Positions 35,398 through 43,359 of a DNA stretch of 49,153 bases are shown here, one piece after another (the stretch's first letter is position 1; each line of letters starts with the position of its first letter). Below the pieces are notes generated by a model. It was not told where the DNA came from. It made no database searches and saw only the letters and a list, made by a program, of their open reading frames with translations. The DNA lies in contig JAMOUQ010000012.1 in the NCBI GenBank assembly GCA_027068085.1, positions 1 to 49,153 of the forward strand. The letters are read 5' to 3'. The position numbers were made by a program, and so were the translations under genes. This DNA is from Desulfobacteraceae bacterium (GTDB taxonomy: Bacteria; Desulfobacterota; Desulfobacteria; Desulfobacterales; Desulfosarcinaceae).

Positions 35398-36315
35398 ATG
35401 AACGGGACCGGAAAGAGCATATGCCCCCAATGCGGAAGACCGGTCGAAAAGGGCTGGAAGTTCTGCCCGGTCTGCGAGCGGAAGCTGCCGGAAGATGTCT
35501 GCCCGGCCTGCGGCAAGCCTGTGGAGCCTGAATGGAAGTTGTGTCCCTTTTGCGGCCAAAAGTTGCAAAGCCTTGTCTCCGGGCAAGAAGCCGGGCAAGA
35601 GCCTGAAGACAGCCGGGAAGAAGGCTTCGAGGAACCGTTGACCGGGATGCGTTTTATCTACGTTCCCGGCGGGACCTTCGAAATGGGAGACATGGAAGGT
35701 GAGGGGGCTCCGGACGAACAGCCTGTCCATCTGGTAAGGCTGGACGGGTTCTACATGGCTGCCTGTCCTGTTACCCAGCGGCAGTGGCAAGTGGTGATCG
35801 AGGGCAATCCTTCCCGTTTCAAAGGAGAAGATTTGCCGGTCGAGCAGGTCACCTGGGATGCAGCCAGGCGCTTTGCGGAACTTTTGAGCCGGATGAGCGG
35901 TTCCGGTTTCAGGTTCGACCTGCCCAGCGAAGCCCAGTGGGAGTATGCCGCCCGCAGCGGCGGGCAAAGGCAGCGCTGGGCAGGAGGGGCAGAAGTCGAG
36001 CAGCTGGGATGGATTGCCGAAAACAGCGAAGGCCGTACCAGGCCGGTCGGCCGCAAGCAGCCCAACTTGCTGGGTCTTTGCGATATGAGCGGCAATGTCT
36101 GGGAATGGTGCCGGGACGACTACCTGGCCGATGCCTACAGGCGGCATGCCGCTGACAATCCGGTCGTGTCCGGAGCAGGCAGTGAAAAAGTGCTCAGGGG
36201 AGGCGCCTGGCACCTGGATGCCTGGAGTGCAAGATGCGCCCGCCGGTTCAGCCTGGATCCTAAGTTGACGGGGCCGGGAGTGGGTTTGCGGCTGATCGCG
36301 GTCAAAGATCGATAG
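35398..36315 (+). CDS. Double zinc-ribbon SUMF1-domain protein
   Basis: A 305-residue protein. Two zinc ribbons open it, with cysteines at 9, 12, 23, 26 and 35, 38, 49, 52. A short acidic linker leads to a SUMF1/formylglycine-generating-enzyme-like fold (FIYVPGGTFEMGDMEGEGA, DGFYMAACPVTQRQWQVVIE, LPSEAQWEYAARSGG, LRGGAWHLDAW). Of the two cysteines that formylglycine-generating enzymes use near the C-terminus, only the second position appears occupied (WSARC); the first is not Cys. It is thus probably not a sulfatase-maturing enzyme. Such domains often act as binding or scaffold modules. CCGGAGG before ATG 35398 decides the start. Confidence 0.82.
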   Translation: MNGTGKSICPQCGRPVEKGWKFCPVCERKLPEDVCPACGKPVEPEWKLCPFCGQKLQSLVSGQEAGQEPEDSREEGFEEPLTGMRFIYVPGGTFEMGDMEGEGAPDEQPVHLVRLDGFYMAACPVTQRQWQVVIEGNPSRFKGEDLPVEQVTWDAARRFAELLSRMSGSGFRFDLPSEAQWEYAARSGGQRQRWAGGAEVEQLGWIAENSEGRTRPVGRKQPNLLGLCDMSGNVWEWCRDDYLADAYRRHAADNPVVSGAGSEKVLRGGAWHLDAWSARCARRFSLDPKLTGPGVGLRLIAVKDR

Positions 36316-36328
36316 GGAGCAGAAAAGC

Positions 36329-36472
36329 ATGAAGGTTATCGTCGATCTTTGTGCCGTGCCCATCGGGGCAGGCCGGGTTGGAAAGGACCGCCCGCAAGCC
36401 GGCCGAAGACCGGCGAGCCTCGTTCCAGGGGCTAAGTGCTCTGGAGAGACATGCCTGCACGGCGACGCTTAG
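36329..36472 (+). pseudogene. Remnant of an MTH1187-type thiamine-binding protein gene
   Basis: A 47-codon reading frame with its own GGGAG ribosome-binding site begins 14 nt after the SUMF1 stop. Its first 15 residues (MKVIVDLCAVPIGAG) match, from memory, the N-terminus of the MTH1187/YkoF-like thiamine-binding family, whose members are about 100 residues long. After GAG the translation becomes Arg/Pro/Gly-rich and stops. The rest of the family sequence is not found in any frame downstream, so the gene appears truncated by a deletion or rearrangement near position 36373. The match is short, so chance cannot be excluded. Confidence 0.45.
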
Positions 36473-36590
36473 GTTTGCTCAATATGCTGATCCGGTAGGC
36501 ATTGCAAGCTTCTTACTGCAAAAAACGGGCTGCTGTTCAAAAACTGCTTGACCGCAAATTGTAACCGGAATATACAAGCTTGGTCCTACT
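36385..36590 (+). promoter_or_regulatory. Structured leader upstream of speD
   Basis: Non-coding stretch between the gene remnant and speD. Short hairpins are seen: GCCGG/CCGGC at 36398-36414, TCCAG/CTGGA at 36424-36445 and TTGCA/TGCAA at 36502-36521. CTTGACC at 36547-36553 repeats the 5' arm of the terminator stem and could pair with its 3' arm. This could be the upstream half of an attenuator, but the same bases also fit a promoter -35 element. No known riboswitch motif was recognised. Confidence 0.35.
36548..36576 (+). promoter_or_regulatory. Predicted sigma70-type promoter of speDE
   Basis: TTGACC, a 17-nt spacer and TATACA give a good sigma70-like promoter. A transcript would start near 36583, just before the perfect hairpin at 36592-36621, which would then cap the 5' end of the speDE message. 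Confidence 0.5.
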
Positions 36591-36591
36591 C

Positions 36592-36625
36592 ACTTGACCC
36601 GTTTGCCCAAACGGGTCAAGTTTTT
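36592..36625 (+). terminator. Perfect 13-bp terminator hairpin before speD
   Basis: ACTTGACCCGTTT pairs perfectly with AAACGGGTCAAGT around a 4-nt GCCC loop and is followed by TTTT C. It is the strongest hairpin seen in the window. It ends 62 nt before the speD ATG, so it either terminates the upstream SUMF1 transcript or regulates entry into speDE. Confidence 0.8.
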
Positions 36626-36679
36626 CAAACCCAACACCACAAGCCTGCGGGGGAGGTGAAAACGGGCGAATTTCAACGG

Positions 36680-36697
36680 ATGGAGGGATGGAATTGA
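36680..36697 (+). other. Five-codon upstream reading frame overlapping speD start
   Basis: ATG at 36680 opens MEGWN and stops with TGA at 36695-36697, across the first codons of speD. A strong GGGGAGGTGA lies 20 nt upstream, too far to decide initiation. Whether it is translated is unknown; overlapping stop and start (TTGA) would permit coupling. Confidence 0.25.
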
Positions 36698-37134
36698 ATC
36701 ACTCAGCCACCGGAATCCACTGTATCCTTGAATTATACGGCTGCCCCTTTGACCTGCTCAACGATGAGGATTTCCTGCGTCAGGCGGTTCGTCAGGCCGC
36801 CCGGGTCGCAGACTCGTCGCTGCTTCAACTGACCAGCCACAGTTTCAGCCCCCAGGGTGTGACCGCCCTGGGACTGCTGGCCGAATCCCATATTTCCATT
36901 CATACCTGGCCTGAAAGCGGCTATGCAGCGGCAGACGTATTTACCTGCGGCCGGCGATGCAAGCCGAAGGATGCTTGCAAGTTTCTGGTTGCCCAACTAC
37001 AGGCCGAAAGGTTCGATCTGTCGGTTTTGTCCCGGGGACAGGATCTGGCCGAAGCCGGGATAGTGCCGATGGAAGCATTTCGGCAGGGAAAAGAGAGATG
37101 TTCGACAAACGTCCAGAATCCGCCTTTTGGTTGA
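36688..37134 (+). CDS. speD: S-adenosylmethionine decarboxylase proenzyme
   Basis: A 148-residue prokaryotic class 1B AdoMet decarboxylase proenzyme (also called SpeH). It self-cleaves before the serine in ESHISIHTWPESGYAA at about residue 71, making a pyruvoyl group, and yields decarboxylated AdoMet for spermidine synthesis. The N-terminal HCILELYGCPFDLLND and the catalytic Cys in DVFTCG are family features. ATG 36688 has GGAGG only 1 nt away; TTG at 36694 is better spaced, so the start may be two codons later. The C-terminus extends past the usual family end and overlaps speE by 37 nt, indicating coupling. Confidence 0.93.
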   Translation: MELNHSATGIHCILELYGCPFDLLNDEDFLRQAVRQAARVADSSLLQLTSHSFSPQGVTALGLLAESHISIHTWPESGYAAADVFTCGRRCKPKDACKFLVAQLQAERFDLSVLSRGQDLAEAGIVPMEAFRQGKERCSTNVQNPPFG

Positions 37135-38024
37135 CTGAATACAACACACCCCACGACGCATATTGCCATGGCATCGTGAAGGTGCTGCACCAGCAGACCA
37201 CCGCTTATCAGCAGATGATGATCGTGGACGGCGGCACTTACGGCAAGGCCCTGATCCTGGATGGGAAATGGCAGTCTTCCATGGTGGATGAATTCCTGTA
37301 CCACGAGCCATTGGTCCATCCGGCCTGCGTTTTACAGGGCGGCCCGCAGAGGGTGCTGATCCTGGGCGGCGGGGAAGGGGCCACTCTGCGTGAAGTGCTG
37401 AAGTGGCATACGGTCCGGGAGGCGGTGATGGTGGATCTCGATGCCGAAGTGGTGGAGGCCTGCCGCCGGCTGCTTCCCGAGATGCACCAGGGGGCGTTTG
37501 ACGACCCCAGGGCCGAAGTGGTGTTTGCCGATGCTTTCCAGTTCGTGGGCCGTGATGAGCGGCGCTGGGACGTGATCATTTCCGACCTGACCGATCCCCT
37601 GGAAGACGGCCCAAGTTACAAACTCTTTACCAAGGACTACTTTGAAATCTGCAAGCAGGCCCTGGCCCCGGGCGGATGCTTCGTGCTCCAGGCCGGCGTG
37701 GCGGGACCTGCCGATCTCGGTATTCATGTGCGTCTGGCGCGCACCGTGGCGACGGTTTTCAGGCATATGCTGCACTTTGTTTCCCATGTGCCCACCTGGG
37801 CCTCGCCCATGGGGTTCGTGCTGGGAACCGACATTGAAGCCGCCATGGCAAATCCTGATCCGGCCGCCGTCGATAAGCTGCTTTCGGAAAAGACCACCGG
37901 CGGGCTCAAGATGTTCGACGGCCGCACCATGCTGCACCTTATGCATCCCCCCAAGTATTTGCGCCGGGCGATCGAAAACGAAAAGAAGATCTACACCCTG
38001 GCCGATCCCCCCAAGGATTTTTGA
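37098..38024 (+). CDS. speE: Spermidine synthase (polyamine aminopropyltransferase)
   Basis: A 308-residue aminopropyltransferase joining decarboxylated AdoMet to putrescine or a related amine. The Rossmann motif RVLILGGGEGATLREVLK is at about residue 80, the substrate loop includes MMIVDGGTYGKALILDGKWQ and the acidic VIISDLTDPLEDGPSYKLFT carries the catalytic Asp. ATG 37098 is inside speD and lies after AAGAGAG; the domain begins there. The size is slightly larger than E. coli SpeE. Together with SpeD it completes spermidine synthesis from putrescine; putrescine-forming genes are not in the window. Confidence 0.93.
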   Translation: MFDKRPESAFWLTEYNTPHDAYCHGIVKVLHQQTTAYQQMMIVDGGTYGKALILDGKWQSSMVDEFLYHEPLVHPACVLQGGPQRVLILGGGEGATLREVLKWHTVREAVMVDLDAEVVEACRRLLPEMHQGAFDDPRAEVVFADAFQFVGRDERRWDVIISDLTDPLEDGPSYKLFTKDYFEICKQALAPGGCFVLQAGVAGPADLGIHVRLARTVATVFRHMLHFVSHVPTWASPMGFVLGTDIEAAMANPDPAAVDKLLSEKTTGGLKMFDGRTMLHLMHPPKYLRRAIENEKKIYTLADPPKDF

Positions 38025-38101
38025 GACCGGTTCGATCCGGCACCCGGCGGGCCTTGCTGCCGCCTGCCGGCAATATTCTGTTCCGTCGACTGAAAGACAA
38101 A

Positions 38102-38128
38102 GGCCCGGAATCGCAGACCTTTCGGGCC
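38102..38128 (-). terminator. Terminator after the NUDIX gene
   Basis: GGCCCGGAA and TTTCGGGCC form a 9-bp stem with one mismatch. On the minus strand it is followed by TTTGTCTTT, just past the NUDIX stop at 38131. It also lies in the gap between convergent genes and may stop speDE readthrough. Confidence 0.55.
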
Positions 38129-38130
38129 GT

Positions 38131-38625
38131 TCAGGTTCGTCTTCTCCGGTGTTCAAGGTAGTAAACCAGATGGGGCGAGCAGGGCAGGGCGGGTATTTCG
38201 CCCGGCCTGACAAAATCGGCCCAGACCACTTCCCGGCGGTCGATTTTCAAATCGCATCTTTGAGGAAGATGATACTCGAAGAAGGTAACTGTTTCGCGTT
38301 TATATTCGTAGTTGCTTTCTATCTGACCGGCCGGAATTAAGCCGCGGCGCGATATATGCACTCCGATTTCTTCTGCCGTCTCCCGTACTGCGGTATCACG
38401 CGGGTCCTCATGGCCCTTGCGGTAGCCGCCGGGGAGGGTATACTCGGGTTTGTAGGAGTTGCGGATTACAAGCAGGCCGTCGGGGCACCAGAGAGCCACA
38501 TTGACTCCCCGGGTCCGCGGTCTGAAAATGTAGAAAAAGACTCTGGAGGCCCGATAGGCGGCCTTCAAGCCGGCCCGCCACAGCCTGTCGCGGAGTATTT
38601 CAGCCGCTTTTGCCTTACTGTTCAA
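38131..38625 (-). CDS. NUDIX hydrolase
   Basis: A protein of about 164 residues with a complete Nudix box ([20 protein letters not shown] followed by EIGV), preceded by [17 protein letters not shown]. It hydrolyses a nucleoside diphosphate linked to another moiety; the substrate is unknown. No ATG is available near the domain. The nearest plausible start is TTG at 38625, which overlaps the rubredoxin stop by 11 nt; another TTG lies further in. The longer open frame upstream simply reads the rubredoxin gene out of frame. Confidence 0.8.
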   Translation of the reverse strand: MNSKAKAAEILRDRLWRAGLKAAYRASRVFFYIFRPRTRGVNVALWCPDGLLVIRNSYKPEYTLPGGYRKGHEDPRDTAVRETAEEIGVHISRRGLIPAGQIESNYEYKRETVTFFEYHLPQRCDLKIDRREVVWADFVRPGEIPALPCSPHLVYYLEHRRRRT

Positions 38626-38776
38626 CCTTTTCAAAGTATTCTTTCTCGGCACCGCATTTGGGGCATACCCAGTCATCGGGCAAATCTTCAAATGCCGTGC
38701 CGGGGGCGACCCCGTGCTCGTAATCGCCTTCGGCCGGGTCGTAAACGTAACCGCAGGGGCATTCATATTTGTCCAT
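38615..38776 (-). CDS. Rubredoxin with a shortened first Cys knuckle
   Basis: A 53-residue rubredoxin, a single-iron electron carrier used with oxygen-detoxifying or other redox enzymes. The body [19 protein letters not shown], then [17 protein letters not shown] is typical. The second iron-binding pair is Cys38/Cys41 (CPKCG). The first knuckle, however, reads ECPCGY, with Cys6 and Cys8 separated by one residue instead of the normal two. This could alter or abolish iron binding, or be a sequencing deletion of one codon. AAAGGAT lies before the ATG. It is followed by the NUDIX gene in an overlapping arrangement. Confidence 0.9.
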   Translation of the reverse strand: MDKYECPCGYVYDPAEGDYEHGVAPGTAFEDLPDDWVCPKCGAEKEYFEKVEQ

Positions 38777-38924
38777 ATTTGTTATCCTTTCGGTAAGTTG
38801 CTTAAATCAGCCGATCGGGGCAGGGGCCGGGGCGGAACCGCTGCCCTAAAATCAAGATCCGAGAAAACCGGATTTGATGTTAACCTGTATTTCACTTGCC
38901 GATCAAGCATTTTCCCTTTGTCCG

Positions 38925-40124
38925 TCAGGAAGAGACGTTCCGGTTGCCTGATGGAGTTGCTTTTGGAGAAGGCTGGGTTTCAGGATCGTTTACGGGGTTT
39001 TTGGGCAGCTTGATGACAAAACGGCTGCCCCTTCCCGGGGTGGAGGATACTTCTATCGAGCCACCGTGCTGTTCTACGATTTTACGGGCGACGAAAAGAC
39101 CGAGGCCGGTGCCGGACCGCCCCTTTGATGAAAAGAAAAGGGAAAAGAGGTTGTCACGGGTTTCCTTGTCCATGCCGACACCGTTGTCTTCGATGGAGAA
39201 TATTACATGATTGCCGGTATCCTTAAGGGTGAACGTGATTCTGTGATTATCTTTGCTTTCGTCCTTGAGGCAGGCGTCGACGGCGTTTTCGATTATGTTC
39301 ATAAGAGCCGCCTGGAGATAACCGGGATCGACTGAAATGGTAAAATCATGATCCGGGCAATGGTGAATGAACTCTATGCCGCGGCTTTTTATTTTGGCCA
39401 CGGCGGCATCATACAGCTGTTCTACGAACTTGCGGGCCTCTATCGGCTGGCGCTCGATTTCGCGCTTTTTGGCGTAGAAGAGAATATCCATTACCAGTTT
39501 GCGGATCCTGCCCACCATGGTCTTGACGATCTGCCAGCCTTCCTGGCGCTTGGCCTCGTCGTTGGATTTGAGGCCGGATTCAAGGATGTACATCCCCCCG
39601 TCGAGGCCGGTCAGGAGCCCTTTGAGTCCGTGGGAGATGGTGCCGATCATCAGGCCCAGGGCCGAAAGATGATCCTGGAGTTCCGATTTCTCGCGCACCA
39701 GGCGTTCCAGGTTTTCCGTGTAAGCCTGGAGCTGCCGCCTGACGGTGATCCTCTCCCGGGCCCGCTTCAGGGCAATGTCCAGGGCGTCGACGTTTATCGG
39801 CTTGGTTATGAAATCGGTTGCTTCGTTTTTAAGACTCTCGACAGCCAGGCCCATGTCGCCGTGGCCGGTTATCATGATCACTTCGGTCTCCGGATTTTCG
39901 CGCTTTATGATCTTGAGAAGCTCGATGCCGTCCATGCCGGGCATCTTTATGTCGGTCAGGATGACGGGAGGGCGGCGCTTTTCGAAAATCTCCAGCGCTT
40001 CTTTGCCGTCCTGGGCGGTGTAGACCGTATAGCCCTTGTCGCGCAGGGCGATATCAAGAACATCGCGGATGTCTTCTTCATCGTCGACTAGTAAGATACT
40101 GGTTACCGGATCGCTTGCTTGCAT
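38925..40124 (-). CDS. Receiver-first hybrid histidine kinase
   Basis: A 399-residue cytoplasmic signalling protein in reverse order: an N-terminal receiver and a C-terminal kinase core. The receiver (about 1-125) has LLVDDEEDIRD, the phosphoacceptor Asp in ILTDIKMPGMDG, Thr in MITGHGD and Lys in FITKPIN. A coiled coil follows, then a phosphoacceptor-helix-like segment (GTISHGLKGLLTG) that departs from the usual HE pattern, and an ATPase domain with IIENAVDACL, SIEDNGVGM and GTGLGLFVARKIVEQHGG. ATG 40124 follows GGGAG and lies next to the stop of the upstream sensor kinase. It is the last gene of the hdr cluster and probably relays phosphate within it. Confidence 0.87.
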   Translation of the reverse strand: MQASDPVTSILLVDDEEDIRDVLDIALRDKGYTVYTAQDGKEALEIFEKRRPPVILTDIKMPGMDGIELLKIIKRENPETEVIMITGHGDMGLAVESLKNEATDFITKPINVDALDIALKRARERITVRRQLQAYTENLERLVREKSELQDHLSALGLMIGTISHGLKGLLTGLDGGMYILESGLKSNDEAKRQEGWQIVKTMVGRIRKLVMDILFYAKKREIERQPIEARKFVEQLYDAAVAKIKSRGIEFIHHCPDHDFTISVDPGYLQAALMNIIENAVDACLKDESKDNHRITFTLKDTGNHVIFSIEDNGVGMDKETRDNLFSLFFSSKGRSGTGLGLFVARKIVEQHGGSIEVSSTPGRGSRFVIKLPKNPVNDPETQPSPKATPSGNRNVSS

Positions 40125-40125
40125 G

Positions 40126-42459
40126 TCAACTCCCTGAAGCGTTAGTGTCAGAGGCACCGGAATTATCGATCTGCTGGTCTTCTTCACGGTATGTCGGCAG
40201 CTCCACCAGGAAGCAGGTACCCCGGGGTCTGTTGTCATGAACCGATATCCGGCCACCGCAATCTTTTATGATGCCGTAACTTATGGACAGGCCCAGACCG
40301 GTTCCCTTGCCGACTTCTTTGGTGGTAAAAAAGGGTTCAAAAATCTTTTCCTTGATGTCCTGCGGTATTCCACAACCGGTGTCACAGAGGCGGCAGAAAA
40401 CGAACGCGTCTTTCTGGCCGGTTTCGATGGTGATGCAGTCCTCGATCTCGATTCGCCCGGGGGCACCTTCCTGCCTGCTTTCCTCGATGGCATCCCGGGC
40501 GTTGAGCAGCAGGTTGATGAAGACCTGTTCCAGCCTGCCGGGGTCACCGGTGACCTGGGGCAGGGAAGGGGCCATGGACCACTTGATGGCTATGCCCCTG
40601 ACTTTCAACTGCTGGCTGAATATTTCAAAGGCGCTTTGAATGACATTGTTGAGGTCAACGGGACAAAGCTGGCTGTCCGACTTGCGGGCGAACTGGCGCA
40701 TATGGTTGATTATCCGCGTGGCCCGGTCGACGTTCCGGTCGACCTTGTCGAGCATGCTCGTCAGCAGCTCCATATCAATATCCTCGTTACGGCGCAGTTT
40801 GGAGATGAAGAAACTGGAGGTGGTCTTGATCACCGAAAGGGGCTGGTTCAGCTCGTGGGCGATACCGGTCGCCATCTCTCCCAGGGTGGCCATCTTGCTG
40901 GCCTGAATCAGTTGCTGTTCCGTCTCCAGCCGCTTGGTGATGTCGCTGGTGGTTATCAGCAGAACGTTTTTCCCGGCGTATTCCGAAGGAGAGATGCGGA
41001 TGTTGACATAAATGGTGTGCCCGGAAGAGTGTTTGTGGCGTATCTGGTACAGGTTGCTGGCGGTCCGCAGCCTGAAGCCCCAGTGATCGTAATCTTCGTC
41101 TTTGAACAGGAAGGTGAACGGTTTGCCTATCAGCTCCTTCTCACTGAAACCATAGATGGATGTGACACTCTTGTTGTAGTCCAGGATTTCCAGGGTTTCC
41201 CGGTCCACCACGAAGACAGGATTCGGAATGTTGCTGAAGATATCGTGATACTTCTTTTCGGAATGCTTCAGCTCTTCTTCCAGGAGTTTGCGCTGGGTTA
41301 TGTCAAGGGAGATCTCCATGGCGGCCACGACGTTGCCGTTCTCGTCCCTGATGGGCGAAGTCTGAACCATCCAGTAGGTTCGCGAACCGTCCTTGTTGAT
41401 GCCCGATTCTTCTGCCCAGTGGGGCTGGCCGTCGGCAAAAGTGGCCTCCACCGGGCAGCGTTCGCACTTGGAATCGCGTCCCTTGTAGGCCTGATAGCAG
41501 AAGTCGCCGGGTTTGGGCGCAAAGCGGCGGGCGAATTCGCTGTTGTATTTGAGCAGGCGATAGGACCGGTCCTGTACGGTTATCAGGCACGGCACGCCTT
41601 CGAACAGTTTCTGGTATTCGTCGCGCTGGCGGTTGAGTTCCTGCTGGTGCTGGTGAATCTTCTGGGCCATCTGGTTGACCGCTTCGGCCAGCTTGCCCAT
41701 TTCGTCCACCTGCTTCAGTTTGACACGATGAGTGTAGTTTCCGCGGGCTATCTCTTCGGTTCCGGCGATCAGCTTGCGGATGGGAATATTGACGAAGCGG
41801 TGGAGGAAAACGAAGATTATTCCGGAAGTGATCATGAAGATGAAGACCGAAAACCCCAGCACGCTCCTTTCTATCTTGACGATTTCCTTTTCGGTGCCGG
41901 CAAGGGAGACCACAACGTCCAAGGCTCCCAGGATGGTATTGTCCTTGGGATGAAAATGGCACTCGCCGGTGGCACAGCCCGGTGCGTTGGCGATGGGAGT
42001 GATGATGCCCAGCAGGTGATGACCGTCGCCGGCTCTGAAAATACGGATTCTTTGCTTCAGGCTGACCTTTTTGAGGGGCGGATCGCTCCTGTGACAGATT
42101 ATGCAGGCCTCATTGCGGATGTTGGTCTTGGTGTCTATCTCGTGTTTGTGGTTGGAGAACTTTATTTCCCCGGCCTTGTTGTAGATCCTGATGTTGACAA
42201 TTTCGGGCAGCTTGCCGATGTTGGCGATGATCTGGGTGATATCGTCGCGTGAATTTAGCATCATCGCATACTGGGTGCCCAGCAAGATGGTGTGGGTCAG
42301 CCGATCCGTGGAGGCGATGATGTTGTCCATCAGCTTTTGCTTCTGGTAGCGGATATTGAAAAAAGCCCACACGATGATGTAGATCACCAGCAGGGAACCC
42401 ACGGTGAGAATCAGCTTCATGGTCAGGCTGCTGCGGATATGTTTGACAAGTGAAATCAT
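40126..42459 (-). CDS. Membrane sensor histidine kinase with heme-c motifs
   Basis: A 777-residue kinase. An N-terminal helix (about 13-35) and a second near 204-226 enclose a periplasmic domain with CIICH (119-123) and CATGECH (162-168), a CxxCH and a CxxxxCH heme-c attachment motif. A HAMP domain ([18 protein letters not shown]) follows, then two PAS domains (the first with cysteines at [16 protein letters not shown], the second from [20 protein letters not shown]), and a kinase core with phosphoacceptor His535 in [17 protein letters not shown], plus [10 protein letters not shown] and [18 protein letters not shown]. It likely senses redox state or a gaseous ligand through heme. It starts 4 nt after the hdrB stop and abuts the receiver-first kinase. 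Confidence 0.88.
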   Translation of the reverse strand: MISLVKHIRSSLTMKLILTVGSLLVIYIIVWAFFNIRYQKQKLMDNIIASTDRLTHTILLGTQYAMMLNSRDDITQIIANIGKLPEIVNIRIYNKAGEIKFSNHKHEIDTKTNIRNEACIICHRSDPPLKKVSLKQRIRIFRAGDGHHLLGIITPIANAPGCATGECHFHPKDNTILGALDVVVSLAGTEKEIVKIERSVLGFSVFIFMITSGIIFVFLHRFVNIPIRKLIAGTEEIARGNYTHRVKLKQVDEMGKLAEAVNQMAQKIHQHQQELNRQRDEYQKLFEGVPCLITVQDRSYRLLKYNSEFARRFAPKPGDFCYQAYKGRDSKCERCPVEATFADGQPHWAEESGINKDGSRTYWMVQTSPIRDENGNVVAAMEISLDITQRKLLEEELKHSEKKYHDIFSNIPNPVFVVDRETLEILDYNKSVTSIYGFSEKELIGKPFTFLFKDEDYDHWGFRLRTASNLYQIRHKHSSGHTIYVNIRISPSEYAGKNVLLITTSDITKRLETEQQLIQASKMATLGEMATGIAHELNQPLSVIKTTSSFFISKLRRNEDIDMELLTSMLDKVDRNVDRATRIINHMRQFARKSDSQLCPVDLNNVIQSAFEIFSQQLKVRGIAIKWSMAPSLPQVTGDPGRLEQVFINLLLNARDAIEESRQEGAPGRIEIEDCITIETGQKDAFVFCRLCDTGCGIPQDIKEKIFEPFFTTKEVGKGTGLGLSISYGIIKDCGGRISVHDNRPRGTCFLVELPTYREEDQQIDNSGASDTNASGS

Positions 42460-42463
42460 CTTT

Positions 42464-43348
42464 TCAGCAAGCCTCAGCTGTTGTTGCGGTCAAAAAACGT
42501 CTGAAATCCGGCGTGATCGCCAGATTGGAATCAAGGCCGAGCTCTTTGGCATCGATCCCCATTGCCAGCCCCAGCAGTTGCGGAAGATATATCACAGAGA
42601 TGGAGATATCCGAAGCCAGTCTTTTGGATATCTTTTTCTGATAAGCCTCCAGGTTCATCTGGCACATGGGGCAGACGGTGACGATTGCATCGGCGGTCCG
42701 GGCATTTTCGAGGATTTTGCCCGTAAGGGTCAGGCCGACCTCGGGCTTGGTGTTCATAAGAGCAGCCCCGCAACATTTGGCCCCCATGGGCCAGGCAAGC
42801 GCCTTCGCCCCGGTGGCTTCTATCAGGGCCTTCATAGATTGCGGGTTTTCCGGATCGTCGAAGGCCGCCAGCGGCCGCAGGCACTGGCAGCCGTAATAGG
42901 GCGCAACCACCAGGCCTGTAAGCGGTCTGGCCAGTCCGGTTGCTACAGCTTCGGCACCGATGTCGGTCGCCAGGATGTCCAGCAGGTGCCGGGGCCTTGC
43001 CTTGCCCCGGACGGAGAGCCCTTCCTCGGCCAGAATCTCGTTAACCTTTGCCCGCAGGTGTTCGTCGGTGCCTATCTCGATGTTGCTTTTGGCAAGATTG
43101 AGATAACAGGCGCTGCATGGAACCAGGATGTCCATGTGGTCCATCTGTTCGGCCAGGGCCAGATTCCGGCCGCTCAGGGCCAGGGCCAGCAACCGGCTCC
43201 GGGCCTCGGCGGCGCTGGCGCCGCAGCATGTCCAGTCCTCCACTTCCGTCATTTGGACTCCCAGGGCCTTCATAAGAGCCTCTGTGGCCTGACCGTATTC
43301 GCGGGCGGAACCTTCCAGCGAACAGCCCGGATAGTAAAGATAGCGCAT
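42464..43348 (-). CDS. hdrB: Heterodisulfide reductase subunit B-like (HdrB)
   Basis: A 294-residue HdrB homologue with two CCG domains. The first has PGCSLEGSA, then DWTCCGASAAEA, then VPCSACYLNL; the second has YYGCQCLRPL, AKCCGAALM and VCPMCQMNLE. In methanogens these bind two non-cubane [4Fe-4S] clusters that cleave a heterodisulfide. In sulfate reducers the disulfide or other terminal acceptor is not known. ATG 43348 follows AAGGA by 7 nt. It starts 11 nt after the hdrC stop and is followed within 4 nt by the sensor kinase. Confidence 0.93.
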   Translation of the reverse strand: MRYLYYPGCSLEGSAREYGQATEALMKALGVQMTEVEDWTCCGASAAEARSRLLALALSGRNLALAEQMDHMDILVPCSACYLNLAKSNIEIGTDEHLRAKVNEILAEEGLSVRGKARPRHLLDILATDIGAEAVATGLARPLTGLVVAPYYGCQCLRPLAAFDDPENPQSMKALIEATGAKALAWPMGAKCCGAALMNTKPEVGLTLTGKILENARTADAIVTVCPMCQMNLEAYQKKISKRLASDISISVIYLPQLLGLAMGIDAKELGLDSNLAITPDFRRFLTATTAEAC

Positions 43349-43359
43349 GACGTTTTCCT

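Noticed and set aside
35398-36315. SUMF1-fold protein as a diversity-generating retroelement target
   Set aside because: Such folds are common retroelement targets, but no reverse transcriptase, template repeat or variable repeat was seen within the window.
36438-36472. CTCTGGAGAGAC segment reminiscent of a glycine riboswitch
   Set aside because: The essential CCGAAGG core and the downstream CTCTCAGG element are absent, and the downstream gene is not a glycine gene.
38818-38846. GGGCAG/CTGCCC inverted repeat between rubredoxin and the receiver-first kinase
   Set aside because: No T-run on either strand; insufficient to call a terminator.
40237-42252. A 671-codon plus-strand open frame opposite the heme-motif histidine kinase
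   Set aside because: The minus strand encodes clear HAMP, PAS and kinase domains; the plus-strand product shows no domain and is a codon-bias shadow.
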